Source: an uncultured Eubacteriales bacterium (lineage in GTDB: Bacteria; Bacillota; Clostridia; Oscillospirales; Oscillospiraceae). From it: 57,496 bases of DNA. Shown here piece after piece: positions 7,136-15,811 of the stretch. Every line of letters begins with the position of its first letter. The first letter of the stretch is position 1. A program made the translations under genes and the position numbers. The notes under the pieces were generated by a model. That model searched no databases, had not been told where the DNA came from, and saw nothing but the letters and a program-made list of their open reading frames with translations. Where the stretch lies: positions 1 through 57,496 of the forward strand of contig CATXTO010000011.1 of the NCBI GenBank assembly GCA_958402445.1, written 5' to 3'.

Positions 7136-10078
7136 ATGCTGGAACTGAGAAATATCGTTAAGGACTACAAAACCGGTGGTGAGACAGTCAAAGCCTTACG
7201 CGGAGTCAGCATCGCGTTCCGTCAGAGCGAGTTTGTAGCCGTTCTGGGACCATCCGGCTGCGGCAAGACCACGCTCCTGAATATCATCGGGGGCCTAGAT
7301 CAGTACACCACGGGGGATTTGTTGATTCACGGTGTCTCTACCAAGCGGTATAATGACCGGGATTGGGATGCCTATCGAAATCACTCCGTGGGTTTTGTAT
7401 TTCAGACCTATAATTTGATCCCGCATCAGAGCGTCCTGTCCAATGTGGAGATCGCTCTGACCATTTCCGGCGTGTCCAAGGCGGAGCGCCGCCGCCGGGC
7501 CAAGGAGGCTCTGGAACAGGTGGGCTTGGGGGACCAGCTGCGGAAGAAGCCAAACCAAATGTCCGGCGGACAGATGCAGCGGGTAGCCATTGCCCGCGCC
7601 CTGGTCAATAACCCGGACATTCTCCTGGCCGACGAGCCCACCGGCGCGTTGGACTCGGAGACCAGCGTGCAAGTCATGGAGATCCTGAAGGAGATATCCC
7701 GGGAGAAGCTGGTGGTGATGGTCACCCATAACCCGGACCTGGCCGAGCAATACGCCTCCCGTATTGTGCGCATCAAGGACGGGACCCTGCTTAGCGATTC
7801 AAACCCCTACCCTCCGGCGGAGCAAGCGCCGGAAAATGCAGGGAAAAGATCCCGGGTCTCCATGTCCTTTGCCACGGCCTTCTCCCTGTCCCTGCACAAC
7901 CTGATGACCAAGAAGGCCCGCACGTTTTTGACCGCGTTCGCGGGCTCCATCGGTATCATCGGCATCGCCTTGATTCTTTCTTTGTCCAACGGTATCAACC
8001 GGTATATCACCAAGGTCCAGGAGGATACGCTCTCCAGCTATCCCATCTCCATCGAGGCCGAGAGCATGGACACCACGGCGCTGATTACCTCCATGATGGA
8101 CGCCCGCAGCGGCGCAAAGGAGGAAGCGCACCCCAAGGACGCCGTTTATTCTAACACGATTATTTACGATATGCTCAACGCCCTCAACGAGACCAGCACC
8201 ACCACCAACAACCTGGAGAAATTTAAGGCGTTTTTGGATACGGACCCGGAGGTGGAGCAGGCGGCTTCTGCTATACAATACGTATACGACCTCAATATGC
8301 CGATTTTCACCACGGACGTCACAGGTAAAATTGTGAAGACCGACTTCATGGAGCTGATGATGGAGGCCATGGACCAGGAGGAATATCAATCCTCCGCCAT
8401 GATGCAGAAATTTTCGCCCCTAGCCTACATGGAGGTCTGGAGCGAAATGCTGCCGGGCGAGGACGGCAGGCTGGTCAGCGACTTACTCTATGACCAGTAT
8501 GATCTGCTTTACGGCGCCTGGCCGGAACGCTACGACCAGGTTGTTCTCATTGTCAATGAGAACAACGAGCTCTCCGATTTGGTGCTCTACGCCCTGGGCT
8601 TTCAGGATACCCAACGACTGACGGAGATTGTGAAGGGCGCCATTAATGGGGAGACTGTGGATGCAAAGGAGCAGTCCTGGAGCTATGCGGAAATCTGCGA
8701 AAAGAAGTATAAGGTGATTCTGCCGGTGGAGTGCTGGCAGCACAGCGCCGACGAGGAACGCTATTTGGACATGAGCCAGACGGAGACCGGCCTGGATTAT
8801 CTCTATAACGCCGATTCCGTGGGTACGACCCTGGAGGTGGTGGGCATCGTCCGGCCCAATGGGGAGGCTGCGGCGACGATGCTCAGCAGCGCCATTGGTT
8901 ACACCAGTGCCCTGACGGACCATCTGATTGCCCAGGTTTCCCAGAGCCCCATTTTGCAAGAGCAGCTGGCCAAGCCGGATACGGATATTTTCACCGGTCT
9001 GCCGTTTCCCGCGGAAGGCATAATAGAGCCGACGGACGGAGAGAAGGCGTCCGCCATTCAGGAATACATGAGCACCCTGGATACCACCAAAAAGGCGGAG
9101 CTCTATACCTATATCATGTCCATTCCCCTGGATTCCGAGCTGGAGGCCATGGTGGAGCAGGCGCTGTCCGGCGTGACAAGGGAAGAGCTGGAGCGGCAGG
9201 TGGTGGAGCAGTACGCCCAGAGCATGGGGGTGGACCCCGCCACGGTTGCCGATTACATCGCCAGTATGGACGATGCAACCCTGTTTGAAAATGTAAAAGA
9301 AGCGCTGCGCGCCTCGATCACCGAGCAATTCGCGGCGCAGGCGGCCCAGCAGCTGGGCGCCCGCAGCGCCGAGGAGCTGGCTGCGGCCCTGGATGCCGAC
9401 GGTCTGGAGCAGGAGCAGTACGTCAAGCTCTTTGATACCTATATGCCGCCCACGGTTTCCGACAGCACCTATGAGGATAACTTAGAGGCTTTGGGCTTTG
9501 TGGACCAGAACAGCCCCAGCGCGATTCACCTTTACGCCGCCACGTTTTCCGACAAAGATAAAATTGCGGACATCATCACCGCCTACAATGAAAAGGCGGA
9601 TGAGGCGGACCAGATCACCTATACGGATTACGTGGCCCTGCTGATGCACTCGATTACGGATATCATCAGCGGCATCTCCTACCTGCTCATTGCCTTTGTG
9701 GCGATTTCCCTGGTGGTGTCTTCCATTATGATTGGCATCATCACCTATATCTCCGTACTGGAGCGCACCCGGGAGATCGGTATTCTCCGGGCCCTGGGCG
9801 CGTCCAAGCGGGATGTCTCCAACGTCTTCAATGCAGAGACCCTGATCGTGGGCTTTGGCGCGGGCGCGCTGGGCATCGGGGTCACATGGCTGCTGTGCCT
9901 GCCCATCAACGCCATTTTGCATCACCTGACGCAGATGGAGACCCTCAACGCCCAGCTTCCCTGGGCCGCTGCCCTGATCCTGGTGGCCATCAGCATGCTG
10001 CTGACCTGGATTGCCGGCCTGATTCCCGCCCGCATGGCCGCCCGCAAGGACCCTGTGGAGGCCCTGCGGACGGAGTAG
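7136..10078 (+). CDS. ABC transporter, fused ATPase and FtsX-type permease (MacB-like) with large external domain
   Basis: This is a 980-residue fusion. Residues 1-230 are an ABC ATPase: Walker A GPSGCGKTT (38-46), signature MSGGQMQRVAIARAL, Walker B ILLADEPTGALDS, and an H-loop histidine in VMVTHNPD. A first membrane helix follows (about 262-285), then a very long hydrophilic segment (about 290-850) predicted to be extracytoplasmic, then three membrane helices with the FtsX/MacB pattern (motif ERTREIGILRALGASKRDV). MacB/BceAB-type transporters usually move peptides, lipids or lipoproteins, or act mechanically on the envelope. The external segment is long for the type and rich in acidic residues. 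The gene is transcribed alone. The substrate is unknown. Confidence 0.9.
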   Translation: MLELRNIVKDYKTGGETVKALRGVSIAFRQSEFVAVLGPSGCGKTTLLNIIGGLDQYTTGDLLIHGVSTKRYNDRDWDAYRNHSVGFVFQTYNLIPHQSVLSNVEIALTISGVSKAERRRRAKEALEQVGLGDQLRKKPNQMSGGQMQRVAIARALVNNPDILLADEPTGALDSETSVQVMEILKEISREKLVVMVTHNPDLAEQYASRIVRIKDGTLLSDSNPYPPAEQAPENAGKRSRVSMSFATAFSLSLHNLMTKKARTFLTAFAGSIGIIGIALILSLSNGINRYITKVQEDTLSSYPISIEAESMDTTALITSMMDARSGAKEEAHPKDAVYSNTIIYDMLNALNETSTTTNNLEKFKAFLDTDPEVEQAASAIQYVYDLNMPIFTTDVTGKIVKTDFMELMMEAMDQEEYQSSAMMQKFSPLAYMEVWSEMLPGEDGRLVSDLLYDQYDLLYGAWPERYDQVVLIVNENNELSDLVLYALGFQDTQRLTEIVKGAINGETVDAKEQSWSYAEICEKKYKVILPVECWQHSADEERYLDMSQTETGLDYLYNADSVGTTLEVVGIVRPNGEAAATMLSSAIGYTSALTDHLIAQVSQSPILQEQLAKPDTDIFTGLPFPAEGIIEPTDGEKASAIQEYMSTLDTTKKAELYTYIMSIPLDSELEAMVEQALSGVTREELERQVVEQYAQSMGVDPATVADYIASMDDATLFENVKEALRASITEQFAAQAAQQLGARSAEELAAALDADGLEQEQYVKLFDTYMPPTVSDSTYEDNLEALGFVDQNSPSAIHLYAATFSDKDKIADIITAYNEKADEADQITYTDYVALLMHSITDIISGISYLLIAFVAISLVVSSIMIGIITYISVLERTREIGILRALGASKRDVSNVFNAETLIVGFGAGALGIGVTWLLCLPINAILHHLTQMETLNAQLPWAAALILVAISMLLTWIAGLIPARMAARKDPVEALRTE

Positions 10079-10112
10079 GGGGCGCTTTACAAGAAGAGTC
10101 CTCGCAAAGCGC

Positions 10113-10135
10113 GAGCCCCGGCATTGCCGGGGCTC
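10113..10135. terminator. Stem-loop between convergent transcripts
   Basis: GAGCCCCGGCA pairs with TGCCGGGGCTC. No strong T-tract follows, but the position between the convergent ABC gene and the 10148 gene suggests a shared terminator. Confidence 0.5.
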
Positions 10136-10147
10136 GGCCTATTGCTT

Positions 10148-11479
10148 TTATTTCGGGAGCGTGGGCTCCACCATGGCCCAGAGCTCCGCTGCGGTGATAT
10201 TTGCCATATACCGGACTGAAACGCCATCGGGATAGAGAATTTCAAATTGGAAGCGGGTGGTGCCGGAATCGGTATTCCGCTGCTCCCTGGCCTGGAGGAC
10301 CTCCCAGGTCACATCCTCCGCCAGAAAGACGGGGTTTGAGATGGTCTGCTGGTATTCCTCCGGTACGCTGTCGCACCAGGGAATTTCGTAGAGTCTCAAA
10401 TCATAGGAGGCGGGGTTATCCACATCCACCTGATAAGTTTCCAGGTAATCCTCTGGGTATGCGCCGCCCAACCGGTCCACACAGATAAAAATGTTGTCAT
10501 ACCCCTTCGTCCAGAGAAGCGTCAGGTAATCCCGGTTCTGGCCCAGCTCCCGCCGGCCCTCCTCAAATTGGAACCGGGCGGGAACCTGGGCCGGAAGATA
10601 GGCCTCAAATCCCGATTCCTGCCTTGCCTCCTCCCAGGTGAGCCTCTCGCTGCGCCACTGCGGAACTTCCGCGGGAACCAGCTGGCTCAGGTGGAGGTCC
10701 TGCTCCGGTGATAGCATTTGCGTAAGGGCATTTTCAATCAGAGCCTGGGCGGAGCCGTCGTTGTCCGCTTCCAGCTCCAGGCGAGCGCCTACGGCCTCAC
10801 CGGAGTCCCGCAGGAAGGACAGCGTGTAGTGGTATTCAGGCGTTTGGTCTCCGTCGGAGTCGTAGTAATTTCGAGTCGCGGAGACCTCTGTTCCCCAGAC
10901 GTCGGTAATGCCATCAGAGCCAACGACCATACAGGCGGGAGGAAGCTGGCCGGGGCATATGGTCAAAAGAAAGTGGCCCTGACTCTCATCCTCACCGGAC
11001 AGGGTGATCCAGAAGAGCGATCCCTGGCCGTCATACATGGCGGTGCCCGTTAAGCTCCAGCCGGCCTCCTCCCACCAGGCTCCAGGGCCCCAGATTCCAG
11101 CCAGGTTCTCCGGCGTGAGGTTTTCTTCAAAATAGCCGTCCGGCAGGGCGATGTCAAGCGCGACATTGTCCCCCGGCTGCCCATAGCGGAGCGCGGGCAG
11201 CTGGCGGCTCCGGGGGGACTGTGTGGATTCCGGTTCTGTTTGCCCGGCTGTGGGGACGGAACCAGGCGCAGAGGCCAGCTGTTCCGGCGCCTGGGGCGCT
11301 TCTGCGGGACGCCATAGGGACAGTCCCAACAGCAGCGCGGCGCAGGCGACCAAAGCGCCTGCGGCGTACAGGGGCCAGTGGGGTTTTTTCACCCGGTTTT
11401 CCGGCAGGTCCAGCAGCGCCCGATGCAGGTCCTGGGACGGACGCTGCCGGTCCATGATGGTTCGATATCGATTGCTCAT
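10148..11479 (-). CDS. Membrane-anchored protein coupled to an ECF sigma factor (putative anti-sigma)
   Basis: The 443-residue protein has a short cytoplasmic head (about 35 residues), one membrane helix (YAAGALVACAALLLGLSLW) and a large external domain. Its ATG overlaps the sigma-factor stop by four bases (ATGA), so translation is coupled, and GGAGGC precedes it. Position, topology and coupling indicate an anti-sigma factor or sensor that holds the sigma factor at the membrane. The cytoplasmic head is short and has no zinc-anti-sigma HxxxCxxC motif, so this is inference. The external part resembles no domain I can name. Confidence 0.75.
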   Translation of the reverse strand: MSNRYRTIMDRQRPSQDLHRALLDLPENRVKKPHWPLYAAGALVACAALLLGLSLWRPAEAPQAPEQLASAPGSVPTAGQTEPESTQSPRSRQLPALRYGQPGDNVALDIALPDGYFEENLTPENLAGIWGPGAWWEEAGWSLTGTAMYDGQGSLFWITLSGEDESQGHFLLTICPGQLPPACMVVGSDGITDVWGTEVSATRNYYDSDGDQTPEYHYTLSFLRDSGEAVGARLELEADNDGSAQALIENALTQMLSPEQDLHLSQLVPAEVPQWRSERLTWEEARQESGFEAYLPAQVPARFQFEEGRRELGQNRDYLTLLWTKGYDNIFICVDRLGGAYPEDYLETYQVDVDNPASYDLRLYEIPWCDSVPEEYQQTISNPVFLAEDVTWEVLQAREQRNTDSGTTRFQFEILYPDGVSVRYMANITAAELWAMVEPTLPK

Positions 11480-11955
11480 GCTTCTGCCTCCAAAAGTTTT
11501 TTTAGCTTGCCGCGGGCCCGGGCCAGACGGGAACGGATGGTTCCCTGGCTCTGCCCCAGCATGGCCGCCAGTTCGGCGGTGGAGTAGCCTTCGTAATAGT
11601 ACAGGTGGATGACAGCGCGGTCCCTGGGCGGGAGCTGATAGAGCTCCTCCAGCGCCTGCCGGTTCGCCGGCTCGGCCGCCGGAAGTTCGTCCAGCAGGGG
11701 TTCCACCCGGCGGCGCCAGGCGGAGCGCAGGTGGGAGATGCAATGGTTCACGGTCACCCGGGTGAACCAGGCCGCCTCCTGTTCCGGCGCGGTAAACACC
11801 GGTTTTCGCTCCAGATACTTGACAAAGACATCCTGCACCACGTCCTCCGACTCCTGGGGAGAGCCCAGAATGGCTAGGGCAGTGCGGTAAAGACGGGTTT
11901 CCTGGCGCAGGACAAGAGCCTCCCAGTCCACCGGCCGGTTGGACGTTTGGTTCAT
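11476..11955 (-). CDS. ECF-type RNA polymerase sigma factor
   Basis: This 159-residue protein has sigma region 2 (motifs LYRTALAILGSPQESEDVVQ and DVFVKYLER, about 22-50) and region 4 (PPRDRAVIHLYYYEGYSTAE and SQGTIRSRLARARGKLKKL, about 105-155). The length is normal for ECF factors, which direct RNA polymerase to stress promoters when released from a membrane partner. The partner is encoded immediately downstream with a 4-base overlap. A GGGGG-type ribosome site precedes the ATG. A possible autoregulatory ECF promoter lies just upstream. Confidence 0.93.
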   Translation of the reverse strand: MNQTSNRPVDWEALVLRQETRLYRTALAILGSPQESEDVVQDVFVKYLERKPVFTAPEQEAAWFTRVTVNHCISHLRSAWRRRVEPLLDELPAAEPANRQALEELYQLPPRDRAVIHLYYYEGYSTAELAAMLGQSQGTIRSRLARARGKLKKLLEAEA

Positions 11956-11977
11956 GGCTGTTGCCCCCTTTCACTTC

Positions 11978-12008
11978 TTATAACGCAACGGCATGGAAAA
12001 ACGCTGCA
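11978..12008 (-). promoter_or_regulatory. Candidate ECF-dependent autoregulatory promoter
   Basis: Read on the minus strand, TGCAGCGTTTTT (12008-11997) and CGTTATAA (11985-11978) are separated by 11 bases, close upstream of the sigma gene. The layout (an upstream AACGT-like box with a T run, then CGTTA) resembles promoters read by ECF factors. No vegetative -35/-10 pair is evident here. Confidence 0.45.
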
Positions 12009-12059
12009 AATGAAGTCCGGATTTTTTCAGCCCCCAAAGGCCGGTCTCGCCAGATGAAA

Positions 12060-12287
12060 CGCCCGCCGCAGTGGCTGCGGCGGGCGGGGGACTTTCGAAA
12101 AACCTTCCCGCCAAAGGATTCGGAGGGAAAGATAGTGTGAAAGAAAACCGTCAGGGTTTTCTTTCGCGTGCAATGAAAAGACTTTTTGAAACTTTTTACG
12201 GTGTTTCAAAAAGTCCCTCAGCCTGTCGAAAAAGTTCCAAGGGACTTTGTCGACAGGCTGACGCCCGCCGCAGTGCTGCGGCGGACG
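12060..12287. repeat. Cluster of five hairpins between the sigma and GNAT operons
   Basis: CGCCCGCCGCAG/CTGCGGCGGGCG (12060-12086) recurs almost identically at about 12262-12287. Between the two copies lie GAAAGAAAACC/GGTTTTCTTTC (12139-12165), GACTTTTTGAAAC/GTTTCAAAAAGTC (12180-12215) and a 20-bp-armed structure beginning CAGCCTGTCGAAAAAGT and ending CTTTGTCGACAGGCTG (12219-12260). The last shares its GTCGAAA arms with the element near 2807. Some may terminate transcription, but the number and duplication suggest mobile intergenic repeats. Confidence 0.65.
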
Positions 12288-12293
12288 GAGGGT

Positions 12294-13289
12294 TCAGGAA
12301 AGGGGCTGGAATAGCCGGGCGCTCCACAGGGTCATACCCAGCTCCTGCTGGTAGAGCCGGAGCAAGGGATGGTTGTCTCGGTTGGCGGCGGTCAGGGTGA
12401 GAAAAGAGATCCCCTCCTGCCGTGCGGCGTCCCGCATGGCTTGGAACAGGCGCTTTCCCAGACCGTGACGCCGGTACGCCGGCGCTACATACAGCTCCTC
12501 TATTTCAAGGCAGGGGGAATCCGGGGGCATGACGCTACACATGCCGGTGGAACGATAGGAGCGGGCCAGCAGGTATCCGGCCAGATGCCCGTCCCACAGG
12601 GCGACCCAGCCCTGCGCGTTTTGCAGCTCCCCCTGTGTGTCGCCGGAGAAGCCGTAGGTGATCGCCTCGCTCTCCCACTGGGCCGAGAGCGCAGCCACGG
12701 CCTCCCAATCCTCGGGGACCATGGGACGGATCTGCCCCAGGTCCGGCAGGCTCCGAGCCAGGTAGCCCGTCCTGGTCAGGACGTAGCAGACCTCGTCTTC
12801 CATGCTGCCGTCGTAGATCCGGCAGCTCTGGTGCAGGGTGCCCTCATAGGAAAAGCCCAGCTTTTCAATTACCCGGCGGGATTGCCGGTTCCAGGGGAAA
12901 TGAAAGATGGACACAAGCTCCAGGTTTAGCTCCCGGAACGCGAAATCCAGTACGGCGTTGCAGCACTCCAGCATGAACCCCCGACCCCAGAAGTCCTCTG
13001 CCAGCACGTACCCCAGCATCCTGGCCCGCTCCGGCCCCAGGTCCCGCTTGCTGTCTTTGTGCAGGCCGATGGAGCCGATTACCCGGCCGGTTTGGCGGTG
13101 GACCAGGGCCCAGGTCTCGTCCTCTGCCTGGAACATCCGTATGATTTTCTGAGATTCCTCCAGGGATTCGTGGGGTTTCCAGCCGGCCATCGGTCCCACT
13201 TTGGAGGAGCGGGCATAGGCGTATACGTCGGCGGCGTCCTCTGGCCGCCAGGCCCGCAGGGTGCAGCGGGGCGTCTCAATTGTTTTCAT
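12294..13289 (-). CDS. Double GNAT acetyltransferase (two fused domains)
   Basis: The 331-residue protein contains two Gcn5-related N-acetyltransferase domains in tandem. The first (about 1-175) is RimJ/RimL-like (motifs MKTIETPRCTLRAWRPEDA, GSIGLH and NRQSRRVIEKLGF). The second (about 180-331) has the acetyl-CoA loop pattern YVAPAYRRHGLGKRLF. Each domain should transfer an acetyl group from acetyl-CoA to an amine. The acceptors are unknown. The ATG at 13289 was chosen because GAGAGGAAA lies just upstream and domain one starts at once. The amidohydrolase gene ends only 16 bases upstream, so the two form an operon. Confidence 0.85.
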   Translation of the reverse strand: MKTIETPRCTLRAWRPEDAADVYAYARSSKVGPMAGWKPHESLEESQKIIRMFQAEDETWALVHRQTGRVIGSIGLHKDSKRDLGPERARMLGYVLAEDFWGRGFMLECCNAVLDFAFRELNLELVSIFHFPWNRQSRRVIEKLGFSYEGTLHQSCRIYDGSMEDEVCYVLTRTGYLARSLPDLGQIRPMVPEDWEAVAALSAQWESEAITYGFSGDTQGELQNAQGWVALWDGHLAGYLLARSYRSTGMCSVMPPDSPCLEIEELYVAPAYRRHGLGKRLFQAMRDAARQEGISFLTLTAANRDNHPLLRLYQQELGMTLWSARLFQPLS

Positions 13290-13305
13290 TTTGTTTCCTC
13301 TCAGC

Positions 13306-14160
13306 TTAAAATCTGGCTTGAATCGCCGCAGCTCCCTGGGCCAGCATGGCATCCGCCTGGGGGCCCAGCGCCTGCCGCAGAAGGGCGTATTCGTCCAACC
13401 CGCCCTGGCCGTGGGGTACGGCGTAGGCGCCGGCGTCGGACCCGGGGGCCACAAGACCGCCCAGGGCGGCGAACCGGGACACCGCCTCCATGGCCGCGTC
13501 CAGAATCCGCCCCAATTCCCCCTCGGGATAGCGCCCGGTGCCCCGCAGATTGCCGATGGTGGCCAGGGTGGGGACCCAGACCGTACCGGCAGCGGCCATA
13601 GCCGCAAGAGCCTCTGGGTGCAGGTAGGCTCCATGCTCCACAGAGTCCACCCCGGCCTCCGCTGCGTAGAGTACCGTGTCGCCGCCGTTGGCGTGGGCCA
13701 TGACCGGAAAACCCTCCTGATGGGCAATGGAAATCAGCTCCCGGATTTCCTGCCGGGGCAGGGGCTCGCAGGTGAGCACGCCAAATTGGTGAAAATCCAT
13801 TAAGCCGGCGATCATAATTTTGATAAAATCCCCGCCCTGGAGCCGGACCTCCCGCACCAGAGCGCGATACTCGGCTATGGTGTCATAGCCGCGGCCAATC
13901 AAGCCGCCGTACCGGCCCCGCTTATAGATGGGAAAGACCGGACAGCGGTAGACGACGCCATAATCGGCGGCCAAAGCCCGGGCCCGCAGGCAGACCCCCC
14001 AGCGGTCTCCGCCGTCCCGGAGATAGGTAAAGCCCAATTGCGCATACCAGGCAAGCCGGGACCGAATCAGGTCCTCCCGGGGGCCGTCTTGATGAGCTGC
14101 GATGGCGTCCCGGTAGAAAACGCCGTCCAGAAGCATATGAATGTGACAGTCTACGGGCAT
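13306..14160 (-). CDS. Amidohydrolase family metal-dependent hydrolase
   Basis: The 284-residue protein begins with the metal-binding DCHIHM (residues 3-8) and continues through further expected ligands: a K in FIKIMIAG, H in VMAHANGGD, H in VEHGAYL and D in PGSDAG. This is the TIM-barrel amidohydrolase pattern, which hydrolyses C-N or C-O bonds using one or two metal ions. The ATG at 14160 follows AAAGGA with about 10-base spacing. A start at 14190 would add ten residues before the barrel. It leads an operon with the double GNAT gene, which suggests metabolism or detoxification of a small amide or amine. Confidence 0.85.
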   Translation of the reverse strand: MPVDCHIHMLLDGVFYRDAIAAHQDGPREDLIRSRLAWYAQLGFTYLRDGGDRWGVCLRARALAADYGVVYRCPVFPIYKRGRYGGLIGRGYDTIAEYRALVREVRLQGGDFIKIMIAGLMDFHQFGVLTCEPLPRQEIRELISIAHQEGFPVMAHANGGDTVLYAAEAGVDSVEHGAYLHPEALAAMAAAGTVWVPTLATIGNLRGTGRYPEGELGRILDAAMEAVSRFAALGGLVAPGSDAGAYAVPHGQGGLDEYALLRQALGPQADAMLAQGAAAIQARF

Positions 14161-14225
14161 TTGACATCCGTCCTTTGCAGCGTAAGGCATAGATTTTTTA
14201 GCGGCTTGCAGCGCGTCCTGCGGTT

Positions 14226-14253
14226 ATTATAGCACGGCGCCAGCAGTTTGCAA
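14226..14253 (-). promoter_or_regulatory. Promoter of the amidohydrolase-GNAT operon
   Basis: On the minus strand, TTGCAA (14253-14248), 16 bases, then TATAAT (14231-14226), about 65 bases before the start codon. Confidence 0.65.
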
Positions 14254-14315
14254 GAAGGGGACTTTGCTTTCCATTCCGGCAAAGCCGCCAGCATAGACAG
14301 AAAGGAGGAACGTCT

Positions 14316-14999
14316 ATGGAGAACAAGAAATGGGTCTGCTGGACCCTATTCCGAACAACCTTTTCCCTGAGTGCGTTCACATTTGGGGGCGGGTATGTGA
14401 TGATTCCCCTGATGCGGCAGCGATTTGTGGAGCGTCTGCGGTGGATTTCCGAGGAGGAAATGTTGGATTTGGCCGCGATCGCCCAGTCGGCGCCCGGCTC
14501 CATGTCCATCAACGCGTCCATCCTGCTGGGGTACCGCGTAGCAGGCATCCGCGGCGCCCTGACGGCAATTCTGGGTACGGTGCTGCCCCCGCTTCTGACC
14601 TTAACGGCCATTTCCTTTTTCTACCGGGCATTTCGTCAGAATGCCGTGGTCCACGCCGTGCTCCGGGGCATGCAGGCGGGCGTGGTGGCCGTGGTCACGG
14701 ACGCTGTTTTAAACCTGGGTGCCGCGGTGCTGCAGGAGAAAAACGCGCTGCGTATTTTGGTGATGGCGCTGGCCTTTGGAACCGCGTTTTTTCTCAAGGT
14801 AAATGTGGCGTATATCATTTTAGCCTGCGGGTGCATCGGGGCGGCGCAGGAACTGATCAAGCAGCGCCGGGGGAACAAACGGGTACTGCAGGCAGAGCAT
14901 AGCGGTATCCAGAGAGCCCCGGAGCCAGCCGAGTCGGAGCCTCCGGTGGCTGTGCAGTCGGAGGCTCCAGAGCGAAATGGAGAGGAGGAGCGGGAATGA
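14316..14999 (+). CDS. Chromate transporter family protein, subunit 1
   Basis: This is a 227-residue half-length CHR family protein (motifs FSLSAFTFGGGYVMIPLM and APGSMSINASILLGYR) with about five or six membrane helices. A hydrophilic, acidic, proline-rich tail (about 190-227) is extra. Short CHR proteins work as pairs encoded by adjacent genes, as here, and move anions such as chromate or sulfate. The real substrate in gut anaerobes is not settled. AAAGGAGG precedes the ATG, and the stop overlaps the next start by four bases. Confidence 0.9.
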   Translation: MENKKWVCWTLFRTTFSLSAFTFGGGYVMIPLMRQRFVERLRWISEEEMLDLAAIAQSAPGSMSINASILLGYRVAGIRGALTAILGTVLPPLLTLTAISFFYRAFRQNAVVHAVLRGMQAGVVAVVTDAVLNLGAAVLQEKNALRILVMALAFGTAFFLKVNVAYIILACGCIGAAQELIKQRRGNKRVLQAEHSGIQRAPEPAESEPPVAVQSEAPERNGEEERE

Positions 15000-15559
15000 C
15001 TTTCTTACATCTGTTTTGGGTGTATTTTCAGGTGGGCCTGCTCAGTGTGGGCGGCGGACTGGCCGCTATGCCGCTGATTCAGAGTCAGGTGGTCCATACC
15101 TACCACTGGCTGACGCTGACGGAATTCACTGATCTTGTCACCATCGCGGAGATGACGCCGGGCCCCATTTCCATCAATTCCGCCACCTTTGTGGGAATCC
15201 GAATCGCAGGAATCCCGGGGGCGCTGGTGGCGACCCTGGGGTGCATTTTGCCGGCCTGCCTCATTGTCTCCGGCCTGGCCTGGCTGTATTATAAGTACCG
15301 GACCCTGGCGGTGGTGCAGGGCGTGCTTCAGGGCCTGCGGCCCGCGGTGGTGGCCCTGATCGCGTCGGCGGGCCTGTCCATTATGGTACTGGCCTTTTGG
15401 GGAGAGAGCGGCCCCTCCTGGAATCTAAGCTCCATCAATTTCGTAGCGGTGGGCCTATACGCCGTGGCGCTGTTTATTCTGCGCAAATGGAAGCCGAACC
15501 CAATTTTCGTCATGCTGGGCTCCGGCGTGATCGGCGGCCTGATTTACCTGTTGCTGTGA
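14996..15559 (+). CDS. Chromate transporter family protein, subunit 2
   Basis: The 187-residue partner half of the CHR pair has motifs QVGLLSVGGGLAAMPLIQ and TPGPISINSATFVGIRIAG, plus several membrane helices. Its start codon overlaps the stop of subunit 1 (ATGA), and GGAGGAG lies just upstream, so the two are translationally coupled. Together they should form one antiparallel transporter in the cytoplasmic membrane. Confidence 0.9.
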   Translation: MTFLHLFWVYFQVGLLSVGGGLAAMPLIQSQVVHTYHWLTLTEFTDLVTIAEMTPGPISINSATFVGIRIAGIPGALVATLGCILPACLIVSGLAWLYYKYRTLAVVQGVLQGLRPAVVALIASAGLSIMVLAFWGESGPSWNLSSINFVAVGLYAVALFILRKWKPNPIFVMLGSGVIGGLIYLLL

Positions 15560-15782
15560 CAAGCGGCTGCTGCCAGAGGAGCGTCGTGGCGGCGATGCCC
15601 CGCCGGAGCGCGCCGTTTCTCTGGCGGCAGCCAAGAGGGTATTCCCGTTGTAGGGATAAACAGACTCGCAGATAAAACGGCATAAAAATATAGGCTCTCG
15701 GAAAGAAAAACCATCCGGTCTTCCCGCTCAAGAGCCTTTCATTTAAATTTTTCGGTTGAGAGACCGCCGTCAGACTGGAAAA
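15560..15782. other. Non-coding stretch after the chromate transporter
   Basis: No gene is visible. The sequence GGCTCTCGGAAAG (near 15692) and its partial complement near 15730 suggest a weak long-range stem. Confidence 0.3.
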
Positions 15783-15811
15783 CGCCCCGCTTTCAGCGGG
15801 GCGTTTTCCTT
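15783..15811 (+). terminator. Strong terminator-like hairpin
   Basis: CGCCCCGC-TTTCA-GCGGGGCG is followed by TTTTCCTT. It lies about 220 bases after the chromate transporter stop codon, so either the 3' UTR is long or an unrecognised small RNA is transcribed upstream of it. Confidence 0.75.

Noticed and set aside
14316..15559. Frameshifted single full-length chromate transporter gene
   Set aside because: The two halves overlap by ATGA, each has a good ribosome site, and paired short CHR proteins are a known arrangement.
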